DNA of 64,000 nt from Amycolatopsis pretoriensis. GTDB lineage: Bacteria > Actinomycetota > Actinomycetes > Mycobacteriales > Pseudonocardiaceae. This document shows positions 48,149 through 55,990 of the stretch, piece by piece. The notes below the pieces were generated by a model. It searched no databases. It saw only the letters and a program-made list of their open reading frames with translations, and was not told the DNA's origin. Every line of letters begins with the position of its first letter. Within the stretch, counting starts at the first letter, position 1. The stretch covers positions 310,001-374,000 of the forward strand of contig NZ_FNUJ01000006.1 of NCBI RefSeq assembly GCF_900107925.1, written 5' to 3'. Both the position numbers and the translations under genes were made by a program.

Positions 48149-49303
48149 CTAGGCGGCGCCCGCGAAGACCAGCGCCTCCGCCCACGGCGCCCGGCCCGCG
48201 ATGCGACGGCGGTACTTCATGATCTCGCGCGGGCGGTCGACGGTGAGCGCGCCGGCGATCCGGTCGCCGCGGCGGTAGAGCGTCACCCCGCCCGTGGCCA
48301 CCACCTCGTCGGCGTGCGGGGTGCCGACGAACTGGATGCGCCGGCCGTACCAGTCGGACCAGAAGTACGGCACGGCTTCGAGCGGGCGGGCCGATCGGGG
48401 GTCGAGCGCGTGCCGCGCGGCGGCCGCACCCTGCTCGGCCGCGTTCGTCCAGTGCTCGAGCCGCAGTTCGAGGCCGTCGAACAGCGGGTTCGGCACGTGC
48501 GCGACGTCGCCCGCCGCGTAGACACCCGGCGGGCCCGCCGCCAGCGTCGCGTCGCACACGACACCGCGGTCGCGCTCGTGCAGCGTCAGCCCGCTGCCTT
48601 CGAGCCAACCGGTGGCCGGCACCGCGCCGATGCCGGCGACGACGAGGTCCGCGGGCAGGACTTCGCCGCCCGCCAGGTGCACGCCGTCCTCGGTCACGCC
48701 GGTGACCTCGGTGGCGAGCCGCAGCTCGGTGCCGGCCGCGTGGTGCAACGCGGCCAGTTCCGCCCCGGCCGGCTCCCCCACCGCGCGGGCGAGCGGGACG
48801 GCCGAGGCCTCCACGATCGTCACCGGCAGGCCGCGCTTGCGGGCCGCCGACGCCACTTCCGAACCGATGAACCCGGCGCCGATCACGACCGTGCGCGCGC
48901 CGGCGTCGAGTGCGGCGCGTACCGCGACGGCGTCTTCGGCGGTGCGCAGCGTGCGTGCGCCGGGGAGGGTGCGCGCGGTCGCGCCGGTGGCGATGACCAG
49001 GGCGTCGTAGCGCACGGGCGTCCCGGCGACCGTCACTTCACGCGCGTCGGTATCGAGACTCTCCGCCGGCGCACCCAGCATCAATTCGACGCCGAGTTCG
49101 GCCCGCAGCACCGTTTCCGCGTGGAACGGCTCGACGCGGCGCGGGCCATCGGCGTCGAGGAACGCCTTCGACAGTGGCGGCCGGTCGTAGGGCAGGTGCT
49201 CCTCGGCGCCGACGAGGACGATCCGGCCGCGGTAGCCGGTGCGGCGCGCGGACTCCACCGCGCGCAAGCCGGCCAGCGAGGCACCCACGACGACGAGGCT
49301 CAT
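48149..49303 (-). CDS. FAD-dependent ferredoxin/rubredoxin reductase
   Basis: A 384-residue pyridine-nucleotide-disulfide-type reductase without the redox disulfide. VVVGASLAGLRAVESARRTGY binds FAD, VVIGAGFIGSEVASAARKRG binds NAD(P)H, and GVYAAGDVAH the second FAD site. FAD reductases of this form feed electrons to ferredoxins or rubredoxins. Located between ferredoxin (overlap ATGA-type at 49300-49303) and the TetR gene, it should supply electrons to the AlkB-rubredoxin and/or the 3Fe-4S ferredoxin next to it. Confidence 0.88.
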   Translation of the reverse strand: MSLVVVGASLAGLRAVESARRTGYRGRIVLVGAEEHLPYDRPPLSKAFLDADGPRRVEPFHAETVLRAELGVELMLGAPAESLDTDAREVTVAGTPVRYDALVIATGATARTLPGARTLRTAEDAVAVRAALDAGARTVVIGAGFIGSEVASAARKRGLPVTIVEASAVPLARAVGEPAGAELAALHHAAGTELRLATEVTGVTEDGVHLAGGEVLPADLVVAGIGAVPATGWLEGSGLTLHERDRGVVCDATLAAGPPGVYAAGDVAHVPNPLFDGLELRLEHWTNAAEQGAAAARHALDPRSARPLEAVPYFWSDWYGRRIQFVGTPHADEVVATGGVTLYRRGDRIAGALTVDRPREIMKYRRRIAGRAPWAEALVFAGAA

Positions 49304-49488
49304 GTCAGCTTCAGCGCGAGAACCGGGCAGGCGTCCACCGCCGCGGCGACGTCCTGGCGGTGCTCTTCGCCGGGCCGCTCGTCGAGCACGACGACCGTGC
49401 CGTCGTCGCCCACTTCGAAGAAGTCGGGCGCCATCGCCTCGCACATGCCGAGGCCGTCGCACTTCCCGCGGTCCGCGTCGATCCGCAT
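49300..49488 (-). CDS. 3Fe-4S ferredoxin
   Basis: A 62-residue ferredoxin of the small [3Fe-4S] type used by actinobacterial P450 systems. Cluster cysteines appear in KCDGLGMCEAMAPDFFEV (C-x5-C) and VDACPVLAL. The ATG at 49488 overlaps the AlkB stop (TGATG), so translation is coupled. This ferredoxin is unexpected in an alkB operon, whose electron donor is the fused rubredoxin; it may serve a P450 elsewhere or an alternative step. Confidence 0.88.
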   Translation of the reverse strand: MRIDADRGKCDGLGMCEAMAPDFFEVGDDGTVVVLDERPGEEHRQDVAAAVDACPVLALKLT

Positions 49489-50879
49489 CACGCACCCACC
49501 CGGCCCGGCGCGACGAAGTCGACCTTCTCGCGCACACCGCAGTCGGGGCAGCACCAGGAATCCGGGATCGCCGACCACGGCGTGCCGGCCGGGAAGCCCT
49601 CACGCGGATCGCCGAGTTTTTCGTCGTAGACGTACCCGCAGCCCGGGCACATGCCGCCTTCGGTGGCGTCGCCGCGGGTGTCGGCGTGCTCCGGCACGAC
49701 GGCCGTGACGCGGGTTCCGTACCGCGCAAGGATTTTCTCGCGCTTCGACGGCTGGATGTTCGCGCGCGAGATGTCGCCGTCGAAGTGGGCGAGCACGCGC
49801 GGGTCCATCACCCGGCGCCACACCGGCGGGACCAGCGCGAGCACGATCATCCCGGCGTACCCGGTGGGCAGCACCGGCGACTCGGCGAAGTCCCGCAGCG
49901 TCTGGTAGCGCCGAGTCGGGTTGGCGTGGTGGTCGCTGTGCCGCTGCAGGTGGTAGAGCAGGACGTTCGTGGCGATGTTGTTGGAGTTCCAGCTGTGGCT
50001 GGGATCCACGCGCTCGTAGCGGCGCTTGCCTTCGGCGCCGACGCGCTGGCGCCGCATGCCGTAGTGCTCCATGTAGTTGACGACCTCCAGCAGCGAGAAC
50101 CCGACGACGGCCTGGATCACCAGGTAGGGCAGGACGCCGACGCCGAGCCACGCGACCATCGCGCCCCAGAGGACCAGGGACATCAGCCAGGCGTTGAGGA
50201 CGTCGTTGCCGATGCGGTAGGGGTGCTTGTCGCGGCGGGCGTAGCGCTTGCGCTCCAGGCGCCACGCGGACTTCAGCGAGCCGAAGACCGTGCGCGGCCA
50301 GAAGCGGTAGAAGCTCTCGCCGACGCGGCTGCTCGCCGGGTCCTCCGGCGTCGCGACGCGGACGTGGTGGCCGCGGTTGTGCTCGATGTAGAAGTGGCCG
50401 TAGAAGCTTTGCGCCAGCGCGATCTTCGACAGCCAGCGCTCGTGGCTCTCCTTCTTGTGGCCCAATTCGTGTGCGGTGTTGATGCCGATCCCGCCGATGC
50501 AGCCGATGGAGATCGCGAGCCCGATCTTGTCGGCGACGGTGAGGTTCCCGTGGGCGACGAGCCAGAACGCGGCGACGAAGCCCAGGTACTGGATCGGCAG
50601 GAAGGCGAAGGTGATCCAGCGGTAGTAGCGGTCCTTCTCCAGCCGTTCGAGGACGTCGTCGGGCGGGTTGCTGCGGTCCAGCCCGGCACCGAGGTCGATC
50701 AGCGGCACGACCACGAGGATCACGACCGGCCCGATCCAGAACCAGACACCCCAGCCGGTGGCGGCGTGCAGGCCGATGGCGAGGAACGCCAGGGAGGGGA
50801 CGACCAGGCCGATCAGCCACAGGTAGCGCTTGCGGTCGCGCCAGCGCTCGGTGGACCCCGCGGGCACGGTTGCGGTCAT
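49488..50879 (-). CDS. alkB: Alkane 1-monooxygenase fused to rubredoxin
   Basis: A 463-residue integral membrane diiron monooxygenase with a C-terminal rubredoxin. Six transmembrane helices; the eight-His signature is in HELGHKKESHERW, YIEHNRGHHVRVATPED and LQRHSDHHANPTRRYQTL, with NYMEHYGM as the extra motif. The last ~55 residues are rubredoxin with CPGCGYVYDEKLGDPREGFP and DSWCCPDCG holding the iron. It hydroxylates medium-to-long n-alkanes at C1. This fusion is known from actinobacterial alkB genes. The ATG has a GGAGGAGGG ribosome site. Confidence 0.95.
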   Translation of the reverse strand: MTATVPAGSTERWRDRKRYLWLIGLVVPSLAFLAIGLHAATGWGVWFWIGPVVILVVVPLIDLGAGLDRSNPPDDVLERLEKDRYYRWITFAFLPIQYLGFVAAFWLVAHGNLTVADKIGLAISIGCIGGIGINTAHELGHKKESHERWLSKIALAQSFYGHFYIEHNRGHHVRVATPEDPASSRVGESFYRFWPRTVFGSLKSAWRLERKRYARRDKHPYRIGNDVLNAWLMSLVLWGAMVAWLGVGVLPYLVIQAVVGFSLLEVVNYMEHYGMRRQRVGAEGKRRYERVDPSHSWNSNNIATNVLLYHLQRHSDHHANPTRRYQTLRDFAESPVLPTGYAGMIVLALVPPVWRRVMDPRVLAHFDGDISRANIQPSKREKILARYGTRVTAVVPEHADTRGDATEGGMCPGCGYVYDEKLGDPREGFPAGTPWSAIPDSWCCPDCGVREKVDFVAPGRVGA

Positions 50880-50998
50880 GACACCCTCCTCCGTTGGCTG
50901 GGTTTACACGACTTTAGGCGATGTCCATCGTGCTTGACAATAGCTCGTCTTATGTAAATCTTGCGCGGCTCGGTAGGCTGGAGAGCGGGTGAGGAGCA
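50880..50998. promoter_or_regulatory. Intergenic region upstream of the alk operon and PASTA-like gene
   Basis: A 119-bp divergent region. AT-rich stretch 50930-50965 with TTGACAATAGCTCGTC and TTATGTAAATC stands out. It includes the promoters of both directions and likely the TetR operator (imperfect TTGACA...TGTAAA symmetry). No exact promoter could be defined. Confidence 0.4.
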
Positions 50999-51286
50999 GT
51001 GGACGAACTGGTCGTGGTGCCGAACTTCCGGGGACGGCAGGCACTCGACGCGTGGCTGTCCGGCCACGACGCGGGATTGCTGTTGCAGGGACCCGATCCC
51101 GACAGCCCGCACCCCTTGATGAACGGCCTGGTCGTGGCCCAGCTGCCCGCCGCGGGCGCGCGGGTGAACCGATGGGCGACGGTGACGGTGTGGGTCAGCG
51201 GAGGCGGCGACCCGAGCGGAGTCCGCGAACCCCGGCGGCCGTTGCCGGAGAGGCGCGAGGACGTGGGATTCGGCGAGCCCGGCTGA
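50999..51286 (+). CDS. PASTA-like small protein
   Basis: A 95-residue protein with GTG start and GAGGAG ribosome site. MDELVVVPNFRGRQALDAWLSGHDAGLLLQGPDPDSPHP and QLPAAGARVNRWATVTVWVSGGG (in part) resemble a PASTA domain (V-P-x-F/V-x-G ... A ... G ... P ... G-x-x-V). Similar proteins in Amycolatopsis are annotated PASTA domain-containing. It has no signal peptide, so it is probably cytoplasmic, unlike PASTA kinases. Role unknown; divergent from alkB, so may be expressed with it by chance. Confidence 0.75.
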   Translation: MDELVVVPNFRGRQALDAWLSGHDAGLLLQGPDPDSPHPLMNGLVVAQLPAAGARVNRWATVTVWVSGGGDPSGVREPRRPLPERREDVGFGEPG

Positions 51287-52007
51287 GCCCGAGTTCGCAG
51301 CCCTCTCTCAGCCGAGAAGATCGTGCGGATCCCGAGCCGCCGGCGCTTCCGCCTCCGGCACACCCGAGCGCGCGGCCGGCCGGCGCCGGACCCGCACCCT
51401 CGCCGACTCGCGCGGCCGGAACCGGGGTTCGCGCCCAACCGCACAGCTCGAAGCCGTCGTACGTCAACCCGGCCGCCAGCACCGCGCCGCACTCGGGACA
51501 CCGGCACCCCCCACCCGGCCCCACGCTTTTGCCACGACCGCCGAGATTTCCAGCCCGCGACCACCGTTGGTGACGAAGATCATCTTCGTCGGCCGGTGAC
51601 CGAGCGTCGCCCGTGAGGGGCACGCGAAGGCACTCGCCCTGCCCGTTTTTCCCGCCCCGCGAGCACCCCGGCGCGGCGGACCGGACGAATTCACTTTCAC
51701 CCGTTCGGCCCAGCGTGCAAGAGGCCGAATTCCACGCCGGCGCCGTTACCAGAGGAAATGCGGGTAATCAACCGGACGCGTTCGGTAAACACCGTTCGCC
51801 GCTCGGCGGACAACCGTCCGGACGCCGGGTCAGCCCCACCGCCCCCTCCTCGTTCGTGGTAAAAAACGGACCCTGATCGATTCCGCGGCAACACGGAGGG
51901 TGAGGCGAAGACGGGTGACGGCGGCAGCTGTGTCCCATCGTCGTGTCCGCTTCCTCGTCCGGGTCCGGAGTTTTCGCCGACCGTCACTCAGGAGTTCGTG
52001 AAGCGCC
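51287..52007. other. Long intergenic region before the conservon
   Basis: A 721-bp stretch with no convincing gene. The right part (51640-52007) is relatively AT-richer and probably carries the conservon promoter and leader. The left-middle part contains on the minus strand two out-of-register segments that look protein-like: 51464-51583 reads MIFVTNGGRGLEISAVVAKAWG then a stop, and the neighbouring frame (about 51430-51510) reads RCPECGAVLAAGLTYDGFELC. A perfect 9-bp-arm palindrome (GACGAAGAT-C-ATCTTCGTC, 51572-51590) covers the putative start. No other feature was recognised. Confidence 0.5.
51420..51583 (-). pseudogene. Possible frameshifted zinc-ribbon-like small gene
   Basis: From ATG 51583 the frame reads MIFVTNGGRGLEISAVVAKAWGRVGG; a frame change near 51520 gives CRCPECGAVLAAGLTYDGFELCGWA, which holds a Cys-x2-Cys pair and a further Cys. 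Joined together these give a plausible small protein, but each alone is interrupted. It could be a pseudogene, a sequencing error or chance coding-like composition in high-GC DNA. No homologue is recalled. Confidence 0.25.
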
Positions 52008-54422
52008 GTGCAGAACAAAGACGTCCAAGACGAGTCGGACAAGCCGTACGACAAGTCGATCCGCAAAAGGCTGACCAGGACCGTTCTCATTCCCAGCGTC
52101 ACCCTGCTGGTGCTGTGGATCGCGGTCTCCTCCTACTTCCTCTTCAACGGCGTTTACGTCCGGCTGGTCGCGGCGTCGGTGCGCGAGGTGTCCATCCCCG
52201 CCGCCTCCGCGCTCGCCGAGTTCCAGAAGGAACGCCAGACCGCGCTGCAGTACCTCGACGACCCCGCGCTCGGCCCGGGCCGGCTCCAGCAGCAGCAGAA
52301 GGCCACCGACGAAAAGCTCGGCGCCCTGAAGGACGCGTTCGCCGCGACCATCTCCAACGCGCCGGACGAGATCGCGGCCAAGGTCAACGCGCTGAAGTCC
52401 CAGTTCGACCAGCTGCCCGTGCTGCGCTCGCAGATCTCCTTCCGCAGCATCGACCGCGCGCAGGTCAACGGCTACTACAACGGCGTCATGGACACCGCGT
52501 CCAACCTCTTCGACACCCAGGCCCGCGTCGTGCCCGACGCCGAAGCGGCGACCGGCGGCATCACGGCGACCTCGGTGTTCCGCGCCGGTGACGCCATGTC
52601 TCGCGAGACCTCGCTCGTCTCGACGGCCTTCTCGGCCGGCACCTTCGCCCCCGACGACTTCGCCCAGTTCGCGCAGCTGTCCGGGACCTACCGGACGCAG
52701 CTGACGCAGATCGAGCCGTTCCTCGACGCGAGCGTCCGCGACAAGTACCAGACGCTGACCAAGAGCGCCGCCTGGCAGCAGCTGGCCACCGCCGAGCAGG
52801 CGATCGTCAAGCACGGCCCGTGGTCGCCGAGCGAGCAGAACACCGTGCCGGTGTCCGAAACGGACTGGCTGAACGCGACCACCCAGGTCGCCCAGGGCCT
52901 CAACGACCTCGCGATCACCCAGGCGGACAAGGTTTCCGCGGCGGCGATCGACGCCGGGGACGCCCAGTTGCGCAACGTCATCATCGGCAGCATCCTGGCG
53001 CTGCTCGCGTCGCTGGCGGCGATCATCGTCGCGGTGCGGGTGTCGCGCTCGCTCGTCGACCGCGCCCTGATGACGCGCCTCGCGCGGCTGCGCAACGACT
53101 CGCTCGACCTCGCCCGCAACCGGCTGCCGAACATCGTGGAGCGGCTGAAGAACGGCGAACCCGTGGACCTGAAGGAAGAGCTCCCGCAGCTCGACCACGG
53201 CCGCGACGAGATCGGGCAGGTGGCCGAGGCGTTCAACACCGCCCAGCTGACCGCGGTCAACGCCGCGGCGAGCGAGGCGAAGGCCCGCAGCGGCGTGCAC
53301 AACGTGTTCCTCGGCATCGCCCACCGCAACCAGGTCCTGGTGCACCAGCAGCTGCAGATCCTCGACGAGATGGAAGCCCGCGAGGACAACTCGACGCAGC
53401 TGGCCGCGCTGTTCCAGCTCGACCACCTCGCCGCCCGCGCCCGCCGCACCACCGAGAACCTGATCATCCTCGGCGGCAAGCAGCCGGGCCGCCGCTGGCG
53501 CAAGCCGGTGGCGCTGATGGAGGTCCTGCGCGCGGCCGTCTCGGAAACCGAGCAGTACGCCCGGGTCCAGGTCGAGCAGGTGCCCGACGTCGCGATCCTC
53601 GGCGCCGCGGTGGCCGACACGATCCACCTGGTCGCCGAGCTGGTCGACAACGCGACGTCGTTCTCGCCGCCCGGGTCGCCGGTCGAGGTGACCAGCCGCG
53701 CGGTCGCGCGCGGGGTCGTCGTCGACGTGTCGGACCAGGGGCTCGGCATGAAGGACGGCGTCCGCGAGTGGGCCAACTCGATGATGGCCGAGGCGCCCGA
53801 GTTCGACGCGATGGCGCTGCGGGCCGACTCCAGCCTCGGCCTCTTCGTGGTCGCGCGGCTGGCGTCGAAGCTCGGCATGACCGTCACGTTCGACCCGTCG
53901 CGCTACGGCGGTCTCCGGGCCACCGTGCTCATCCCGACCCAGCACCTGGCCGGCCAGCAGGGGAACGTCCCCGAAGAGCCCGGCTCCTCCCCGGCGGAGA
54001 CCACCGCGGTCCTGGCCCCGGTGGGCGCACCCGCGCCGCAGGCAGCAGAAAGCTCACCAGGTTCCATGGACACGCCCAGCTCGTTCAGCGGCCAGATCCC
54101 GATGAAGCGAGAGGCCAAGCCGAGGCCGTACCCGGCTCGCGCGCTCACCCCGCCCGACCCGCTGCCCGCCGTGCCCGCCGCGGCGCCGGCGGTCGCGGAG
54201 CCGCCGGCGGCCGCCGAGACGCCCGCGACGCCGCCCCCGACGGCCGACGACCGGCCCCGGCTGCCCCGGCGCGAGCCCCAGCAGAACCTCGTCGCCCAGC
54301 TCGAAAACGAACCCGACGAAGGCGACGACGACGTCGTCGCGCCCGGCGAGGGGACCGCGCGGACCCTCGCCGCGTTCCACAAGGGCACTCGCCGGGGCCG
54401 GGTCGGGTCGGACGATGCGTAA
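52008..54422 (+). CDS. cvnA: Conservon sensor histidine kinase CvnA-like
   Basis: An 804-residue nitrate/nitrite-sensor-like kinase (CvnA). TM1 (about 28-50) leads to an extracytoplasmic nitrate-sensing NIT domain (about 50-310), TM2 (about 325-345), HAMP-like linker, then a kinase core: NVFLGIAHRNQVLVHQQLQILDEME replaces the canonical H-box, and the ATPase N-box VAELVDNATSFSPPGSPV and DQGLGM are present. The last ~150 residues are Pro/Ala-rich, disordered. CvnA proteins work with CvnB-D to control a small GTPase instead of a response regulator. GTG start with AGGAG 13 bases upstream. Confidence 0.88.
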   Translation: MQNKDVQDESDKPYDKSIRKRLTRTVLIPSVTLLVLWIAVSSYFLFNGVYVRLVAASVREVSIPAASALAEFQKERQTALQYLDDPALGPGRLQQQQKATDEKLGALKDAFAATISNAPDEIAAKVNALKSQFDQLPVLRSQISFRSIDRAQVNGYYNGVMDTASNLFDTQARVVPDAEAATGGITATSVFRAGDAMSRETSLVSTAFSAGTFAPDDFAQFAQLSGTYRTQLTQIEPFLDASVRDKYQTLTKSAAWQQLATAEQAIVKHGPWSPSEQNTVPVSETDWLNATTQVAQGLNDLAITQADKVSAAAIDAGDAQLRNVIIGSILALLASLAAIIVAVRVSRSLVDRALMTRLARLRNDSLDLARNRLPNIVERLKNGEPVDLKEELPQLDHGRDEIGQVAEAFNTAQLTAVNAAASEAKARSGVHNVFLGIAHRNQVLVHQQLQILDEMEAREDNSTQLAALFQLDHLAARARRTTENLIILGGKQPGRRWRKPVALMEVLRAAVSETEQYARVQVEQVPDVAILGAAVADTIHLVAELVDNATSFSPPGSPVEVTSRAVARGVVVDVSDQGLGMKDGVREWANSMMAEAPEFDAMALRADSSLGLFVVARLASKLGMTVTFDPSRYGGLRATVLIPTQHLAGQQGNVPEEPGSSPAETTAVLAPVGAPAPQAAESSPGSMDTPSSFSGQIPMKREAKPRPYPARALTPPDPLPAVPAAAPAVAEPPAAAETPATPPPTADDRPRLPRREPQQNLVAQLENEPDEGDDDVVAPGEGTARTLAAFHKGTRRGRVGSDDA

Positions 54423-54474
54423 GTCCGCGACAGCATTTCGAATGTCCACAGAGGAAAGTCAAGGTCTCTGACGC

Positions 54475-54900
54475 ATGAACGAGTACGGGAACCCCAAACC
54501 CGATCTCAACTGGCTGCTCGACGACGTGGTCAGCCGCGTGGTCGGCGCGCAGAACGCCATCGTGCTGTCCGCCGACGGGCTGCTGATCGGCAAGTCGGCC
54601 GGCATGGGCAAGGACGACTCCGACCAGCTGTCGGCCATCGCCTCCAGCCTGCAGAGCCTGGCCAAGGGGGTGAGCAAGCAGTTCAACCGCGGCCCGGTGC
54701 TGCAGAACATGATCGAGATGGAGCGCGGCTACCTGTTCGTCTCGGCCGCCGGCCAGGGCGCGTGCCTCGCCGTGCTGGCCGCGGACAACGTCGACGTCGA
54801 AATGATCGCGTACGAGATGAGCCGCCTGGTCAAGCGGGTCGGCGACTACATGGTGTCGGCGCCGCGCGAAGCGGCGCAGATCCTGCGGGAGGCCACATGA
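54475..54900 (+). CDS. cvnB: Roadblock/LC7 protein CvnB
   Basis: A 141-residue roadblock/LC7-domain protein, the CvnB of the conservon. The sequence (LNWLLDDVVSRVVGAQNAIVLSADGLLIGKSAGM, in part) and GQGACLAVLAADNVDVEMIAYEMSRLVKRVGDYM are typical. Roadblock proteins regulate MglA/Ras-type GTPases, here the CvnD GTPase encoded two genes downstream. It lies 52 bp after cvnA and its stop overlaps cvnC by ATGA. Confidence 0.92.
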   Translation: MNEYGNPKPDLNWLLDDVVSRVVGAQNAIVLSADGLLIGKSAGMGKDDSDQLSAIASSLQSLAKGVSKQFNRGPVLQNMIEMERGYLFVSAAGQGACLAVLAADNVDVEMIAYEMSRLVKRVGDYMVSAPREAAQILREAT

Positions 54901-55268
54901 GCGGGGACGAGAGCTGGTACGACGAGGCCGCCGGGCCGCTCGTCCGGCCGTACACGATCACCAGCGGCCGGACGCCGGCGGACAACGCGCGGCTGGACCT
55001 GTCCACGCAGGTCATGACCCTGCGCTCGGAGCAGGAGCCCGCCGGGCTCGGCCCGGAGCACCAGGCGATCGTGCAGCTGTGCCGGCACCCGGTGTCGGTG
55101 GCCGAGATCGCGGTCTACGTGAAGATCCCGCTGGGGGTCGTGCGCGTGCTCGTCGGGGACCTCATCGAACGCGGCCTCGTCATCACGCGCTCCCCTGCCC
55201 ACCACCCGGCGCAGTCGCCGGACCTCGAAACACTCCAGGCGGTTCTCGATGGCCTCATCAAGTACTGA
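54897..55268 (+). CDS. cvnC: DUF742 protein CvnC
   Basis: A 123-residue DUF742 protein. SWYDEAAGPLVRPYTITSGRTPA and IVQLCRHPVSVAEIAVYVKIPLGVVRVLVGDLIERGLVI (partial) are the hallmarks; the second part is a winged-helix-like domain. In conservons CvnC binds CvnA/CvnD to relay the signal. The ATG is in a 4-base overlap with cvnB, and its 3' end overlaps cvnD by 20 bp, giving tight stoichiometric translation. Confidence 0.92.
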   Translation: MSGDESWYDEAAGPLVRPYTITSGRTPADNARLDLSTQVMTLRSEQEPAGLGPEHQAIVQLCRHPVSVAEIAVYVKIPLGVVRVLVGDLIERGLVITRSPAHHPAQSPDLETLQAVLDGLIKY

Positions 55269-55827
55269 CGAACTGGTCCCCACGCCGGTCAAGATCATCA
55301 TCGCCGGCGGCTTCGGCGCCGGGAAGACCACCATGGTCGGTTCGGTCAGCGAGATTCCGCCGCTGACGACCGAGGAGGTGCTCACCGAGGCGAGCGCCGG
55401 GGTGGACGACCTGTCCGGCGTGGAGCGCAAGACCACGACGACGGTCGCGCTCGACTTCGGCCGGATCACGATCTCGCCGCGGCACGTGCTGTACCTGTTC
55501 GGCACGCCGGGCCAGGCGCGCTTCTGGTTCATGTGGGACGACCTCGCGCGCGGGGCGATCGGGACGATCGTGCTCGTCGACACCCGGCGCCTGGAGACCA
55601 GCTTCGCCGCGATCGACTTCTTCGAGCGCCGGAAGATCCCGTTCGTCGTCGCCGTGAACTGCTTCGACAACGCGCCGCGCTACACCGCGGACGAGATCCG
55701 CGAGGCCCTCGTCGTCCCGGATCGGGTGCCGATCGTCATGTGTGACGCGCGTGACAGGGACTCGAGCAAGCTCGCGCTGATCCGGTTGGTCAAGCACGCC
55801 ATGACGATCGTGCCCGCGCCGGTCTGA
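55249..55827 (+). CDS. cvnD: Conservon small GTPase CvnD
   Basis: A 192-residue Ras-like ATP/GTP-binding protein. G1 IIAGGFGAGKTTMVGS, G3 YLFGTPGQARFW, G4 VAVNCFD fit the CvnD family, whose members bind GTP and are thought to switch the conservon. The start at 55249 lies inside cvnC (20-bp overlap). Usually a P450 (cvnE/F) may follow; here the next gene is an indole prenyltransferase-like gene, separated by 163 bp that contains a hairpin. Confidence 0.92.
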   Translation: MASSSTDELVPTPVKIIIAGGFGAGKTTMVGSVSEIPPLTTEEVLTEASAGVDDLSGVERKTTTTVALDFGRITISPRHVLYLFGTPGQARFWFMWDDLARGAIGTIVLVDTRRLETSFAAIDFFERRKIPFVVAVNCFDNAPRYTADEIREALVVPDRVPIVMCDARDRDSSKLALIRLVKHAMTIVPAPV

Positions 55828-55866
55828 GACCTGCGGTTTGTCCGGTCCCTGTCCGCCTCGGACCGT

Positions 55867-55910
55867 GCCGGTGTCCGATGTGTCCGAGCGTGTCCACGTC
55901 GGACACCGGC
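55867..55910 (+). terminator. Hairpin downstream of the conservon
   Basis: Perfect 12-bp inverted repeat GCCGGTGTCCGA (55867-55878) and TCGGACACCGGC (55899-55910) with a 20-base loop, 39 bp after the cvnD stop. It should weaken transcription from the conservon into the prenyltransferase gene. The area also carries several GTCCG repeats. Confidence 0.6.
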
Positions 55911-55990
55911 AAACCCACATGGCCCAATTGGTTCGACCACCCGGGTGCAGCTTTTTAGTTGAGCAAGCATCAAACTGATAGCATCCGGTC

